Assembly: GCF_002165135.1 (NCBI RefSeq) | Contig: NZ_NFZQ01000004.1 | Location: 186,001-250,000 of the forward strand | Direction of reading: 5' to 3' | DNA length: 64,000 nt | Source: Pseudomonas sp. SID14000 | GTDB lineage: Bacteria > Pseudomonadota > Gammaproteobacteria > Pseudomonadales > Pseudomonadaceae | In this document: positions 34,427-42,899 of the stretch, piece after piece | Numbering within the stretch: position 1 is the first letter of the stretch | Layout of the letters: each line of letters starts with the position of its first letter | Program-made: the position numbers and the translations under genes | The notes under the pieces: model-generated | Databases searched by the model: none | Told to the model about the DNA's origin: nothing | Seen by the model: only the letters and a program-made list of their open reading frames with translations

Positions 34427-34822
34427 TTAATCGTTGGAACGAACAAAAATCAGGCGGGCTGGGCGTTCCGGCGGTGCGGGGCGTTTCAGTGTAAGAGCGG
34501 CGAAGGAGGATTTATCCTCGGAGTTAAGCACTATTATTACTGCCGCAGTTAGCAGCAAAAGGACGGCCCAATGGACGGGGTCTAATGCAGGAGTCTGCCA
34601 TGTGGGCTTTATCGCCGTGGCGGTTTCCTCACAGGTCTGGAGGCAACCACTGGCGTGGAGAGCATGACCATCCACCACATACTGCTCGGCATGGTGTGGC
34701 GCGGCTATATTGTGATCCGGTTGTACCAAGCACCCTTGGATTGCCATTACGGCCACAGCCAACACCCACACCACGAGGGTGAGGCGCAACAGGCTTCGGC
34801 GGCGACGGCGGAACCAGTTCAT
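34427..34822 (-). CDS. Hypothetical membrane protein at the head of the copper operon
   Basis: A 131-residue protein with an Arg-rich start (MNWFRRRRRSLLRL), a first hydrophobic helix ending in IQGCL, a periplasmic loop with two Cys (SGCLQTCEE) and several His, then a second helix (VHWAVLLLLTAAVIIVLN). The His/Cys loop would suit metal binding. GGGGGT stands before the ATG. I recognise no named family, though proteins of this shape are seen in Pseudomonas copper loci. It is the first gene on this strand in the set. Confidence 0.65.
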   Translation of the reverse strand: MNWFRRRRRSLLRLTLVVWVLAVAVMAIQGCLVQPDHNIAAPHHAEQYVVDGHALHASGCLQTCEETATAIKPTWQTPALDPVHWAVLLLLTAAVIIVLNSEDKSSFAALTLKRPAPPERPARLIFVRSND

Positions 34823-35217
34823 GGGGTACCCCCTCGACTTATTACGTCGTATTGATTTTCACTCTAGCCAGGAAGGCAATGAAGAAATTGATCAAAATCA
34901 AACTAATCAATGAACTGATGCTCGAGGTCTCGGGCCGCCTTGAATCGTCCCTGGTTATGGGCTGGCATCGACACCCTACAGATGCGCCAAGCGCAGGTCC
35001 TCTATTGAGAAATGATGTGTTTACCTTTACGTAAGCTTAAGGCTGACGATGGTATCTGGTCATTTGTGAAGGCTCCCCAGCAGCCCTAGCACGGGGATGA
35101 GAGCAATGCTCAGGTGTATTGGCCAGACGCTTACGAAGAAACCCACCGGAAGTGACGACACCGATACCTGACAAAAAGACATCGGCGTCGCTTGCCTGCT
35201 CCGGCAATCTGTCAGGG
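34823..35217. other. Intergenic region, AT-rich in part
   Basis: Nearly 400 bases. It should hold the promoter of the copper operon. A plus-strand frame (34852-35034) has no family resemblance. A minus-strand frame of about 40 residues near 35060-35190 has a hydrophobic stretch (PVGFFVSVWPIHLSIAL) and could be the relic of a membrane protein. Neither is supported enough to call a gene. Confidence 0.4.
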
Positions 35218-35526
35218 TCAACTCATCTCTGGAACGAGGTGGCTCATGAATGTCAGGTTTTCAATAGCGTGCATATAAGCGGAGAATCTCGGATCTCCAT
35301 CGTTGAACGCCTTTGCCACTTTTTGTGCGCTTTCAAGACTGTCCCACATTGCCAAGTCCGCGAAGACGCGGTCGTCGCTCATAGGGCAGTAGGCACGGTA
35401 GTCGATCAAACCAGGAAAGGTCTTTAACGTTTCACGAAGCCCTGCGCGGAGCGCAGGCATTTGTGCAACGCACTCCTGTTTGACCTTGAAAATGGCTAAT
35501 TCGAGTACGTGAGACGTGTGCTGCAT
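35218..35526 (-). CDS. Dabb/ABM-like ferredoxin-fold small protein
   Basis: A 102-residue protein with an alpha+beta barrel pattern: HVLELAIFKVKQECVAQM at the N-terminus, FPGLIDYRAYCPMSDDRVFADLAMWDS in the middle and a helix of AQKVAKAFND. This matches dimeric antibiotic-biosynthesis-monooxygenase or stress-responsive Dabb proteins. It lies 44 bases downstream of the WYL regulator on the same strand and is probably co-transcribed. Small proteins of this fold are often paired with YafY-type regulators. No substrate can be inferred. Confidence 0.75.
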   Translation of the reverse strand: MQHTSHVLELAIFKVKQECVAQMPALRAGLRETLKTFPGLIDYRAYCPMSDDRVFADLAMWDSLESAQKVAKAFNDGDPRFSAYMHAIENLTFMSHLVPEMS

Positions 35527-35570
35527 GGGGATGACCCTCTATGTGTCAAGGAGTCCCCATTATCAGTGGC

Positions 35571-36284
35571 TCATACTGACAGCGTAGTGTCAGTGGTGGT
35601 GATCGGTTTCCACTGGCTTGCCTGGTGCTTCATATAGGCCTGGAGATCAAGGGCAGGATTGTTGGGTGATGGTTGTTGGGCAATAGCAATGGAGGTTATG
35701 CGATCGACCCGAAAATCGCGGTAAGCTGCCCTGGCACTACACCAGCTTCCAACTGTCCACTTTCCTCCCCAGTAGAAAAGGCCAAGGGGGAAAATGAGGC
35801 GTTGCGAAACCGCACCGTCCAAGCTGGTATAAGTTATCTTCAGCGCCTGAGCGCTTTCAATCGCCTTTCGAAGGGTTGCAAGATGACCACGCGTCGAGGA
35901 AGACGTTGTTCCAAGTGCCCTGATTTTTGCCGAGCTGGGGTCAACCTTGTGATGGACTATGGAGGCCGAGACTTTGCTCAACAACATCCTTGCAGCAGCA
36001 CTTAGATCGTTATCGGCGGAAGCTGAAAGCATTTCCATCCCGAGCATCAATGCATCCAGTTCGAGCCTGTTCAACGTTAGAGGTGGCATCTCAAAATCGG
36101 CATCCAAGGCATATCCCACGCCAGCGGTACCATAGATTGGGACTCCACTGAGGGAAAGGTCGTCGATGTATCGATAGATTGAGCGAACGGAAACGCCAAT
36201 TCGGCTAGCCAGTCGTTCAGCAGAGATTGGCTGATGGACGCGAATCAGATTTACCAATTGAAACAAGCGATCAGCTTTACGCAC
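35571..36284 (-). CDS. YafY/YobV-type HTH-WYL transcriptional regulator
   Basis: A 237-residue regulator. The N-terminal HTH_11 domain (ADRLFQLVNLIRVHQPISAE, then RIGVSVRSIYRYIDDLSLSGVPIYG) is followed by a WYL domain around ALKITYTSLDGAVSQRLIFPLGLFYWGGKWTVGSWC. WYL domains bind nucleic-acid-type or small ligands in many regulators. It sits upstream of the Dabb-like gene and may control it. Confidence 0.88.
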   Translation of the reverse strand: MRKADRLFQLVNLIRVHQPISAERLASRIGVSVRSIYRYIDDLSLSGVPIYGTAGVGYALDADFEMPPLTLNRLELDALMLGMEMLSASADNDLSAAARMLLSKVSASIVHHKVDPSSAKIRALGTTSSSTRGHLATLRKAIESAQALKITYTSLDGAVSQRLIFPLGLFYWGGKWTVGSWCSARAAYRDFRVDRITSIAIAQQPSPNNPALDLQAYMKHQASQWKPITTTDTTLSV

Positions 36285-36441
36285 GAGGTGTACTCAATTG
36301 AGGGTCCTTTGCGAGCTCATTGGCGTCGCGAAATACTCGCAGCATGATGTGCGCAATGCGGCCGTATGAAGCGAATGCGGCTCCATGGCCTTTGGCAGGG
36401 CAAGTCGCTCGAAACTGACGGCTGCGCACAGGCAGCTTCAT

Positions 36442-36948
36442 TCATTGGCTTAGCTCCGTCTCCTCCTGCTTGAAAATACGGAATCCGCGCGCCTGATAAT
36501 TCCGAAGCGCGGCAGGATGGTCGAATGTGCATGTATGTACCCACACCCGCTCTGTACCGTGCCATTCCCACGCTGTTCGAACAGCGTGACTCAGGAGCGC
36601 TCCGCCGAAGCCACTCCCTAAAAATTGAGGTGCCAGCCCAAAGTAACGGATTTCGCTGTTACAGCCATCGGGGCGATAAAGCTCGTAGTAGCCGGCTATC
36701 GCACCACGGTGATAGGCAACCCAGGTACGGTGGCAATCCTGTTCAACGAGTGCCTGCCAGTCAGAAATCCCCCAGGTATCAAGATCGCCCCACTCCCAAG
36801 GCGTGCCTACCAGCTTGTAGAGAAACCGATTGAATTCCGCCTGCGGCACTTCACATTCAATGATTTGGAGGTCGTGACGCGGTGGTTTTTCCTTCAGCTC
36901 GGAAGCCGAGACCATTTCCAGGTAATAAGTGGTGCAAGACCGTTCCAT
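36442..36948 (-). CDS. GNAT-family N-acetyltransferase
   Basis: A 168-residue acetyltransferase. The fold signs are the middle strand HRGAIAGYYELYR, the acetyl-CoA loop of FGLAPQFLGSGFGGALLSHAV (Q-x-x-G-x-G/A like) and the final VHTCTFDHPAALRNYQARGFRIFK, a common GNAT ending. An Asp- and Trp-rich stretch (WEWGDLDTWGISDWQAL) precedes the core. The substrate is not known. It is a single gene with no clear partner. Confidence 0.85.
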   Translation of the reverse strand: MERSCTTYYLEMVSASELKEKPPRHDLQIIECEVPQAEFNRFLYKLVGTPWEWGDLDTWGISDWQALVEQDCHRTWVAYHRGAIAGYYELYRPDGCNSEIRYFGLAPQFLGSGFGGALLSHAVRTAWEWHGTERVWVHTCTFDHPAALRNYQARGFRIFKQEETELSQ

Positions 36949-37099
36949 CGTAGACTCCCTGCGTGCGATCAGATAAGCATGCCAGCTACGGGCCGACTGC
37001 GGCTACACCTGATGTTTGCTTCGGGTCGACAACTGCCGCTCGCCAGTGACTGCTACCGCCCCATACATGCCAACTATTGGTGTGAAACATGCCAGTGAC

Positions 37100-37131
37100 C
37101 ACCGGGCCCGACATCGAGCCCGGTGATTTTT
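37100..37131. terminator. Hairpin downstream of the TonB receptor gene
   Basis: An 8-bp stem (CACCGGGC with GCCCGGTG, loop of 10) is followed on the plus strand by a T-run (GATTTTTC). The receptor gene ends at 37139 on the minus strand, so the hairpin lies just after it, but the T-run favours plus-strand reading. It may act in both directions. Confidence 0.55.
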
Positions 37132-37138
37132 CACTACC

Positions 37139-39577
37139 TTACCAATTGTGCGTATAGCTGGCAGTCAGCACAGTGCCTGGAGCCGGCAAGTGGCTGGTGT
37201 TGTTGTTATTACGCAGCAATTGGCTATAGAGCGGGTAGTAGTCGCGATTGAACAGGTTCTGGATGCCGACGCTCACCTTGTCGTCAGCAGAGATCTGGTA
37301 CTGGCTGACCAGGTCCACTGTCGTATAGGTACTGACCTGATGTCGTCCAAAACTGTCCACTCCATCGAGCCTATAGTCCTTGGCATCAAAGAACGTTGCT
37401 TGCAAGCGGTTGCTCCAATCCAGGGTCGGCTTGTACTGGATGTAGGCGGTCAGTTTCAGGGGCGGAACGCGATAGCCGGTCATGTCTTGCCAGCCCTTGC
37501 CATCCGGCTTCTCTCGTCCACGCATCCAGGTCGCACTACCCCCTGCGCCCCACACCGCATCGTCCGATAGCCAATCGACGCTGGCTTCAGCACCGTAAAT
37601 GCGCTCCTTGGTTCGGGTCAGAATCAGGCCATTGTTGAAACTTTGCACGTCTCCCAGTTTGGAGGTGGTGTAGAACAGTGCCAGGGTGCCCAGGGTGTTG
37701 CTGCCCAGCTCACCGCGCCAACCAAGCTCATAGTTGTTGGTTTTGACCGGTTCCAGGTTCGAGGCGTCGATGTCGAAGCCACGGCGTGCATTTCGCAATT
37801 GAATGCCGACGTCAGGCAACTGGAAGCCCTGGCTGAAGGACGCGTAGATTTCCTGGCCGAGCACTGGCGAGTAGACGATGCCAAGGTTCGACAGCACCGC
37901 ATCGTAATGAATCTGCCCCCCCTTCACTGCCACAGGGGAGGCAGCCCTGGATTCGGACAACGGAACGAAGTCATCGAATTCAGCGGTGGAGTATTCGTAA
38001 CGCAGGCCGCCGTCGACCGACCAATGCTCATCGAAACGATGCTGTAACTGCGCGAACGCACCGGCGCTACGAGTCTTGAGCGGGGGCATGTAAGTGAGCT
38101 TGCCGGTCTTCTCGAAGACCAGGCCGCCACTGGCGTCATAAGCCGCAGGGTCGAAGACATCGAGCGGCATGTCGCTGCGTTCCTGGTTATAGTCGCCACC
38201 CCACACCAGCTCGGTACTGCCGCTGTCGCCAAGCGGCGTGCGCAGGGTCAGGCGGCTTCCGAACACTTCGCTGTTCTGCATGATCTGGTCTACATTGCCG
38301 CCGCGGGTGGCAACGGCCCGGGCGTCAAACGGCGTAAAGCGGGTGAAGTAGTCCCGGTAATACATCTGGGCAGAAAGCCGGCTTCCGAGAATGTCGAGAT
38401 TCTCGTAGTCCAGGTTCACCAGTGTGTTGCGAATGCGGTTCTGCTCGTCAAGATCCAGGCCCTTGATCGCATTGGCCGGCACCGAGCCTGCGGGGAGTTT
38501 CGCAACGCTTGGGTCTGTAGCGTAGTCGGAGTCCTGACGTGCGTCGTAATGGCTGACAGCGAGCTGGACTCGCTGGTCCTCGTCGATGCGCAGCCCCAGC
38601 TTGCCGCCAATGTTGTAAATGTTCGAATCGAACAGGTCGCCTTGACTCGGCTCCGGAGCAATCCGGTCGCCGTGCGCATCGTACGAGGCTCCAATGTGGC
38701 GGGTACCGAAGTCGAACGAGTAGTCCACCGCCCCCTGAGAGCCCGCGAAGTATTGCTGGAACTGGCCCCCCAGGCCGTCGCTGCCCAGGCGGGTAAGCGG
38801 CGAGGTGGCGCTCAGGCTGGTTTCGGCACGGTTTTCGCCACCTGCAGGTCGTGTGGTGATGGAGATGATGCCCCCCGTGGCACCGCTGCCGTAGATAGCG
38901 CTGCTGCCACGGATGACTTCGACCCGTTCGATCAGTGCTGGGTCGATGTTGGCCAGGTTGCGAGACGAGTCCCGGTTGGTATTGAGCGGCACCCCGTCGA
39001 CCATGACCAACATGCTGCGCCCGCGCAGGGTCTGCCCGTACTCGGTAACGGTGCGGCTGGAGTCGGACATGCCCGGAATCGCCTTGGCCAGTACCGTGGC
39101 AAGGCTTTCTGAACCCTGGCGCAGCTCTTGCAGTTGTTCATGCTCGAGAACGGTGGATTGCCGCGTCGCGGAAACCAGGCTGCTACTGGTGCGTGAAGCG
39201 GTAATCTCCATCTGCGCCATTTCCACGGGCACGCTTTGGGTCTCGGGACTGGATGTTGGAGCACCCTGCGCGACGATGACGAAGGTGCGCTCATCCTTGG
39301 CCTGTACTTGCAAGCCACTGTCCTTGAGTAGCGTTTGAAGTGCTTCCTCGGGCGTGAACCGCCCCTTCAGCGCGGGCGTGTTTCGGTCTGCAGCGAGATC
39401 GCTGGCAAAGATGATCTGTACCGAAGACTGCTGTGCCAGGGCATTGATGGCCTCACCCAGCGGTGCGGCAGGGAGATCCACGCTCACCCTTTCCCGGCCC
39501 TGGGCCGACATTGCGATGAGCAAGCTACTGGCAAGCAATGACAGGCGTAGTTGACGACTACGGAGGGGAAAATGCAC
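37139..39577 (-). CDS. TonB-dependent receptor with STN signalling domain (FecA type)
   Basis: An outer-membrane receptor of about 812 residues. After a signal peptide (LSLLASSLLIAMSAQG) comes an STN domain (VDLPAAPLGEAINALAQQSSVQIIFASD), which talks to FecR, then the plug (TVLEHEQLQELR, then IERVEVIRGSSAIYGSGATGGIISI) and a 22-strand barrel ending in SYTHNW, with the usual aromatic terminal residue. GTG 39577 is chosen since AAGGA precedes it and it gives a normal signal peptide; an ATG at 39622 would add 15 polar residues. It probably imports a ferric siderophore, and with the sigma/FecR pair it should signal its own expression. The ligand is unknown. Confidence 0.9.
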   Translation of the reverse strand: MHFPLRSRQLRLSLLASSLLIAMSAQGRERVSVDLPAAPLGEAINALAQQSSVQIIFASDLAADRNTPALKGRFTPEEALQTLLKDSGLQVQAKDERTFVIVAQGAPTSSPETQSVPVEMAQMEITASRTSSSLVSATRQSTVLEHEQLQELRQGSESLATVLAKAIPGMSDSSRTVTEYGQTLRGRSMLVMVDGVPLNTNRDSSRNLANIDPALIERVEVIRGSSAIYGSGATGGIISITTRPAGGENRAETSLSATSPLTRLGSDGLGGQFQQYFAGSQGAVDYSFDFGTRHIGASYDAHGDRIAPEPSQGDLFDSNIYNIGGKLGLRIDEDQRVQLAVSHYDARQDSDYATDPSVAKLPAGSVPANAIKGLDLDEQNRIRNTLVNLDYENLDILGSRLSAQMYYRDYFTRFTPFDARAVATRGGNVDQIMQNSEVFGSRLTLRTPLGDSGSTELVWGGDYNQERSDMPLDVFDPAAYDASGGLVFEKTGKLTYMPPLKTRSAGAFAQLQHRFDEHWSVDGGLRYEYSTAEFDDFVPLSESRAASPVAVKGGQIHYDAVLSNLGIVYSPVLGQEIYASFSQGFQLPDVGIQLRNARRGFDIDASNLEPVKTNNYELGWRGELGSNTLGTLALFYTTSKLGDVQSFNNGLILTRTKERIYGAEASVDWLSDDAVWGAGGSATWMRGREKPDGKGWQDMTGYRVPPLKLTAYIQYKPTLDWSNRLQATFFDAKDYRLDGVDSFGRHQVSTYTTVDLVSQYQISADDKVSVGIQNLFNRDYYPLYSQLLRNNNNTSHLPAPGTVLTASYTHNW

Positions 39578-39654
39578 TTCTCGAGTTCCTTTTTTTAGTT
39601 GGCTTTTTTCAATAGCCGCCATGGAAATCGAGAAACCCTACCTGCGCCTGAGAA

Positions 39655-40491
39655 TTATTTTCTTATCGGTTTGCGTTGAATCCGGACGCTGCCATCCCCT
39701 TGTTGCAGTACGGCGACGGGCAGGATGCTCGGTAGCAGATCCAGCAGCAGGTCGACATTGTGCACCTCGAAGACCCCTGTCACCTTGAGCGCAGCCAGGC
39801 TTGGGTCGTTCAGCTCAATGGATGCCTTGCGATAGTGGCGCAGCAACGATACCGCTTCATCCAGCGGCGTCTGCTCGAACACGATGCGATCATCTTTCCA
39901 GGCCATCGCCTTGGAGGCGTCGACCTTCGCAACCGGCATCAGTTGCCCGCCAATCGAGTCCACCTGCTGCCCTGGCCTGAGAGTGACAGGCGCTTGCCCT
40001 GCAGCAGCTACGGCGACGTCAACGCGCCCACGGGCCAAGGTCACACGAACCTCGTCGTTATCCAGGCGGCGAACATTGAACAGCGTACCGAGCACCTTGA
40101 CTTTCGCCAGGCCAGCGGACACTACGAAGGGGCGGTACACGGCCGAAGACACATCGAAGAGGGCTTGCCCAGCGCGCAGGTCGACTTCGCGGCTGAGTAG
40201 ACGCCAACTGATATCGACCTGCGTGCCGCTGTCGAGCAGCAGTTTGCTTCCGTCGCCCAGCAGCAAAGCGCTCCGCTCACCAATGGCGGTAGCGAAACGC
40301 TCGCTCTTGTAGACGGGGTTCAGCCAGGCCAGGGCTGCAAAGGCGATCGCAACCGCTAGCGTGATACCTGCCGACTTTACCGCTCTCGAGGAGGCTGGCC
40401 TGGACGGCGGCACGGGGAACAGGTGTTTGAGCTCTTCACGATGTCGCCCCAGAGCCTCGTCCAGTGGCGCTTGTTCGGGCTTGTTCGTCAT
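39655..40491 (-). CDS. FecR-family anti-sigma factor/sigma regulator
   Basis: A 278-residue inner-membrane regulator. A cytoplasmic N-terminus is followed by one membrane helix (AGITLAVAIAFAALAWL, residues 42-58). The FecR domain then shows RSALLLGDGSKLLLDSGTQVDI and EVDLRAGQALFDVSSAVYRPFVV, and the STN-interacting C-terminus shows FEQTPLDEAVSLLRHYRK. It transmits the signal from the receptor's STN domain to the sigma factor. Its start overlaps the sigma-gene stop (ATGA). The N-terminal part lacks the usual DUF4880 length and appears short. Confidence 0.9.
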   Translation of the reverse strand: MTNKPEQAPLDEALGRHREELKHLFPVPPSRPASSRAVKSAGITLAVAIAFAALAWLNPVYKSERFATAIGERSALLLGDGSKLLLDSGTQVDISWRLLSREVDLRAGQALFDVSSAVYRPFVVSAGLAKVKVLGTLFNVRRLDNDEVRVTLARGRVDVAVAAAGQAPVTLRPGQQVDSIGGQLMPVAKVDASKAMAWKDDRIVFEQTPLDEAVSLLRHYRKASIELNDPSLAALKVTGVFEVHNVDLLLDLLPSILPVAVLQQGDGSVRIQRKPIRK

Positions 40492-41012
40492 GCGTGCACC
40501 TCATCGCGTCCAAGCCGTTGCCTGCACGCTGCCAAACCCAGGCGTACGTGCTTTTCCACCGTCTTGATGGAAATACCGAGGCGATCAGCTACCTCTGCCT
40601 GGGGGATTTCGTGAATCTTGTGCATGACAAAAACGGCTTGGCAGCGAGGTGGAAGGTCTGCGATAGCGTTGACGAGCAGTTGAAACTCGCGCTCAGTGTC
40701 ATACCTGCTCATCGGGGTGGCTGCCGGGCAGGCCACCTCTGGTAGCTCGGAGATTGCCTCCACCCGGGCGACTCGGCGACGATCGCTACGATAGCGACTC
40801 ACGGCGGTGTCGTTGGAGATTTTTCGCAGCAATGCCAGTGGGGTCCGAACGTCCTCCTTCTCACCGCGCTCAAGCAACTGCACGCACACGTCATGCACGA
40901 CATCGCGCGCCATGCTCCTGTCGCCGAAGCGTCGGCGAATGTGGTCCACCAGATCGTCGTAGTGACGTACCAATGTAGACAGCAACGTCGGTTTGGCGGG
41001 ATCGAACGACAC
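40488..41012 (-). CDS. FecI-family ECF sigma factor
   Basis: A 174-residue extracytoplasmic-function sigma factor of the iron-starvation (FecI) class. Region 2 reads LVRHYDDLVDHIRRRFGDRSMARDVVHDV, with FGDRSMARDVVHD typical of the class, and region 4 reads LPPRCQAVFVMHKIHEIPQAEVADRLGISIKTVEKHV. The GTG start at 41012 is chosen because AGGA precedes it and it gives the normal length; a longer frame begins at 41165 without family support. It should direct transcription of the downstream receptor gene. Confidence 0.9.
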   Translation of the reverse strand: MSFDPAKPTLLSTLVRHYDDLVDHIRRRFGDRSMARDVVHDVCVQLLERGEKEDVRTPLALLRKISNDTAVSRYRSDRRRVARVEAISELPEVACPAATPMSRYDTEREFQLLVNAIADLPPRCQAVFVMHKIHEIPQAEVADRLGISIKTVEKHVRLGLAACRQRLGRDEVHA

Positions 41013-41060
41013 GAGGCATCCTGGAAGAGGGCTAGGCTCCGGAGAGAAGATCCAAGTGTA

Positions 41061-41079
41061 AATGAGAAATAATTGCGAA
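41061..41079. promoter_or_regulatory. Candidate Fur box upstream of the FecI-type sigma gene
   Basis: AATGAGAAATAATTGCGAA lies about 50-70 bases before the sigma-factor start. The AATGAGAA and TTCGCAATTATT pattern resembles Fur sites in front of Pseudomonas sigma genes. Iron repression of the locus is expected from the class. Confidence 0.5.
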
Positions 41080-41174
41080 TAAACACCCTCTTCCACTCCC
41101 GCGGTCAGCCGCTCGAGTGGGCGTAAGGCGTATTTGGAGGACCGGTTCCAGGATGCGAGAACCACGCCGGCAGG

Positions 41175-41579
41175 CTACGCCGTCGAGGCATGCCCATGGG
41201 CAGAAAGGTAAGGAACTGTCAGCCCGTTGGCAATGGCACTGGCTTCAAGCTTCACACGCTCCGCGTCCAGAAAAACATATGCGGCTTGCAGCGTGGCGAT
41301 CTTTGCTTGAATTTCGGCCATCTTGCTGGCGACCAAGACCGCGCCTTGCGCGCAATCGATCTTGTTACCCCGCTTGGCCGCAAGGATGTCGCCGATCTCG
41401 GCGAGTGAAAAACCTCCGCTCTGGGCGCTCTGAATGAAGGCCAGATCAACAACGGTCTGATCGCTATAGCTGCGGTAGTTGTTGGCTTGTCGATGGGCAA
41501 CGATAAGTCCGAGTTGCTCGTAGTAGCGCAATGTATGACGACCGACTCCACTACGGCGCTCCAACTCTCCAATATTCAC
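41175..41579 (-). CDS. MerR-family regulator divergent to an SDR gene
   Basis: A 134-residue MerR regulator. The winged helix is MNIGELERRSGVGRHTLRYYEQLGLI, and the second DNA-binding part is SYSDQTVVDLAFIQSAQSGGFSLAEI. A long dimerisation helix follows (VASKMAEIQAKIATLQAAYVFLD). One Cys (IDCAQGAVLV) sits where metal or redox sensors have theirs, but the other Cys ligands are missing, so a small-molecule or single-thiol sensor is more likely. It is 72 bases from the divergent SDR gene. Confidence 0.88.
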   Translation of the reverse strand: MNIGELERRSGVGRHTLRYYEQLGLIVAHRQANNYRSYSDQTVVDLAFIQSAQSGGFSLAEIGDILAAKRGNKIDCAQGAVLVASKMAEIQAKIATLQAAYVFLDAERVKLEASAIANGLTVPYLSAHGHASTA

Positions 41580-41590
41580 AGTAAAAATCC

Positions 41591-41621
41591 TTGACTGTAG
41601 AGTAGGGTCTACACCTTAGCC
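41591..41621 (+). promoter_or_regulatory. MerR-type promoter for the SDR gene
   Basis: A -35 box TTGACT (41591-41596) is followed by the dyad TGTAGA-GTAGGG-TCTACA (41596-41613) and a weak -10 (TTAGCC, 41616-41621) after 19 bases. The long spacer carrying a centred dyad is the hallmark of MerR-activated promoters, and the MerR gene lies directly opposite. Confidence 0.65.
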
Positions 41622-41651
41622 TGCGCCCATCATCCGAACAAGGGTTCAGAC

Positions 41652-42752
41652 ATGAGCGTGGAATGCTTCGTCACAGGCGGCAGTGGGTTTGTGGGGCAAC
41701 ATTTACTGGCCCGTCTTACTGCGACAGGGCACAAGACCTGGGTGCTTATGCGCAACCCTGAAAACATTGAGCGCCTCAGAGAACAGGTAGGCCGGCTGGG
41801 AGGTAACCCTGCGTATATCCATGCAGTTGAGGGAGACATCAGCAGGGAGGGGCTTGGGCTCAGCGAAGCAGACCAACAGTGCGTGTCTTCGGCCGCTGTG
41901 GTCTTCCACCTCGCGGCGCAGTTTACCTGGGGCCTGACAATCGAGCAGGCCCGCGCAGTCAATGTACAAGGGGCGCTGAGAGTCGCCAGGCTCGCGGCGA
42001 GCCAGCGCATCCGCTTGCTGATGGTGGGCGGCTACATGCTGCAAAACCTTACCCACCTTGAACGTATCGGGATTGATAACGAGCACCCTGAAAACACAAA
42101 TTGGCCCGCAGTCTACGCCCGTGTAGGTGGCTACGAAGGCAGCAAGCTGGAATCCCATTTTGCAGTCATCCGTTACATGCAGGACGCAGGCGCAGATTAC
42201 ACGATCGTTCATCCTGCTACGGTGTGTGGCCACAGCGAGAGTGGGCACATCCTTGAAGGACAACCTCTGGTCGGGCTCATTCGAAACCTGGCCCTGGGCC
42301 GATTCAAAGCTGTCCCCGGTTCCGCCAGGCACTGGTTGCCATTGGTGAGCGTCGATTACCTGGTGACGATGATAACCTGCGTGGCGTTCGACCCCTCGAT
42401 GGCCAACCGGCAAGTCCTGGCGCTTTATGAGCACACACCGAACTTGCAGGGTATGCTCGAACAGTTGGCACAAACGCTTGAGGTCAAACCACCCCGCCGT
42501 CATATAGCGATAGGGTTGCTCAAGTGGCTATTGACGATTCCAGGGCTGGCTGCCCGATTCGCGATCAGCGCCGAGTCATTGAACTTTATTCAGACGCAGC
42601 GCTTCGACATGAGTAATAGCAAGAAACTGGAACAAAAGTACCAGCTGGCACATCCCGACATGTCGCGAACGCTGGAAAATACCGTGCGCTACATCATGGG
42701 TTACTTGCCTGATCGTCACGCTCACTCTTCTGAACACCCTGTTGGAAGATAA
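41652..42752 (+). CDS. NAD(P)-dependent extended SDR (epimerase/dehydratase-like)
   Basis: A 366-residue extended short-chain dehydrogenase. The N-terminal FVTGGSGFVGQHLLARL is the TGxxGxxG cofactor loop. VVFHLAAQFTWG follows, and the YxxxK-type motif is in VGGYEGSKLESHF. VHPATVCGHSESG is the usual substrate-side loop. The C-terminus (LEQKYQLAHPDMSRTLENTVRYIM) resembles hopanoid- or NmrA-like SDRs. It is read from a MerR-type promoter and is probably induced by an electrophile or drug-like signal. The substrate cannot be told from the sequence. Confidence 0.85.
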   Translation: MSVECFVTGGSGFVGQHLLARLTATGHKTWVLMRNPENIERLREQVGRLGGNPAYIHAVEGDISREGLGLSEADQQCVSSAAVVFHLAAQFTWGLTIEQARAVNVQGALRVARLAASQRIRLLMVGGYMLQNLTHLERIGIDNEHPENTNWPAVYARVGGYEGSKLESHFAVIRYMQDAGADYTIVHPATVCGHSESGHILEGQPLVGLIRNLALGRFKAVPGSARHWLPLVSVDYLVTMITCVAFDPSMANRQVLALYEHTPNLQGMLEQLAQTLEVKPPRRHIAIGLLKWLLTIPGLAARFAISAESLNFIQTQRFDMSNSKKLEQKYQLAHPDMSRTLENTVRYIMGYLPDRHAHSSEHPVGR

Positions 42753-42828
42753 CGGCGTCGCGTAACAACGTCGGACATTCCAGCAATTTAGGTGTTATAT
42801 TTTTGAGCATGAACCGGATAGTTACTTC

Positions 42829-42844
42829 CTGACCGTCTGGTTAG
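42829..42844. promoter_or_regulatory. TetR-type operator-like dyad before the diguanylate cyclase gene
   Basis: CTGACCGTCTGGTTAG is an inverted repeat with 6-bp arms (one mismatch) about 55-70 bases upstream of the cyclase start. The ACCGTCTGGT core is the style of TetR-family operators. No TetR gene is nearby. Confidence 0.35.
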
Positions 42845-42899
42845 TTAAAGCGTGTCGACGCTCAACTTGGTCTTTAGGGAAAAAGGCGCGTGAATTGAC

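Noticed and set aside
34852..35034. 60-codon plus-strand frame after the copper operon promoter
   Set aside because: It has no recognisable family, composition unlike the neighbours and no operon partner. Left as intergenic.
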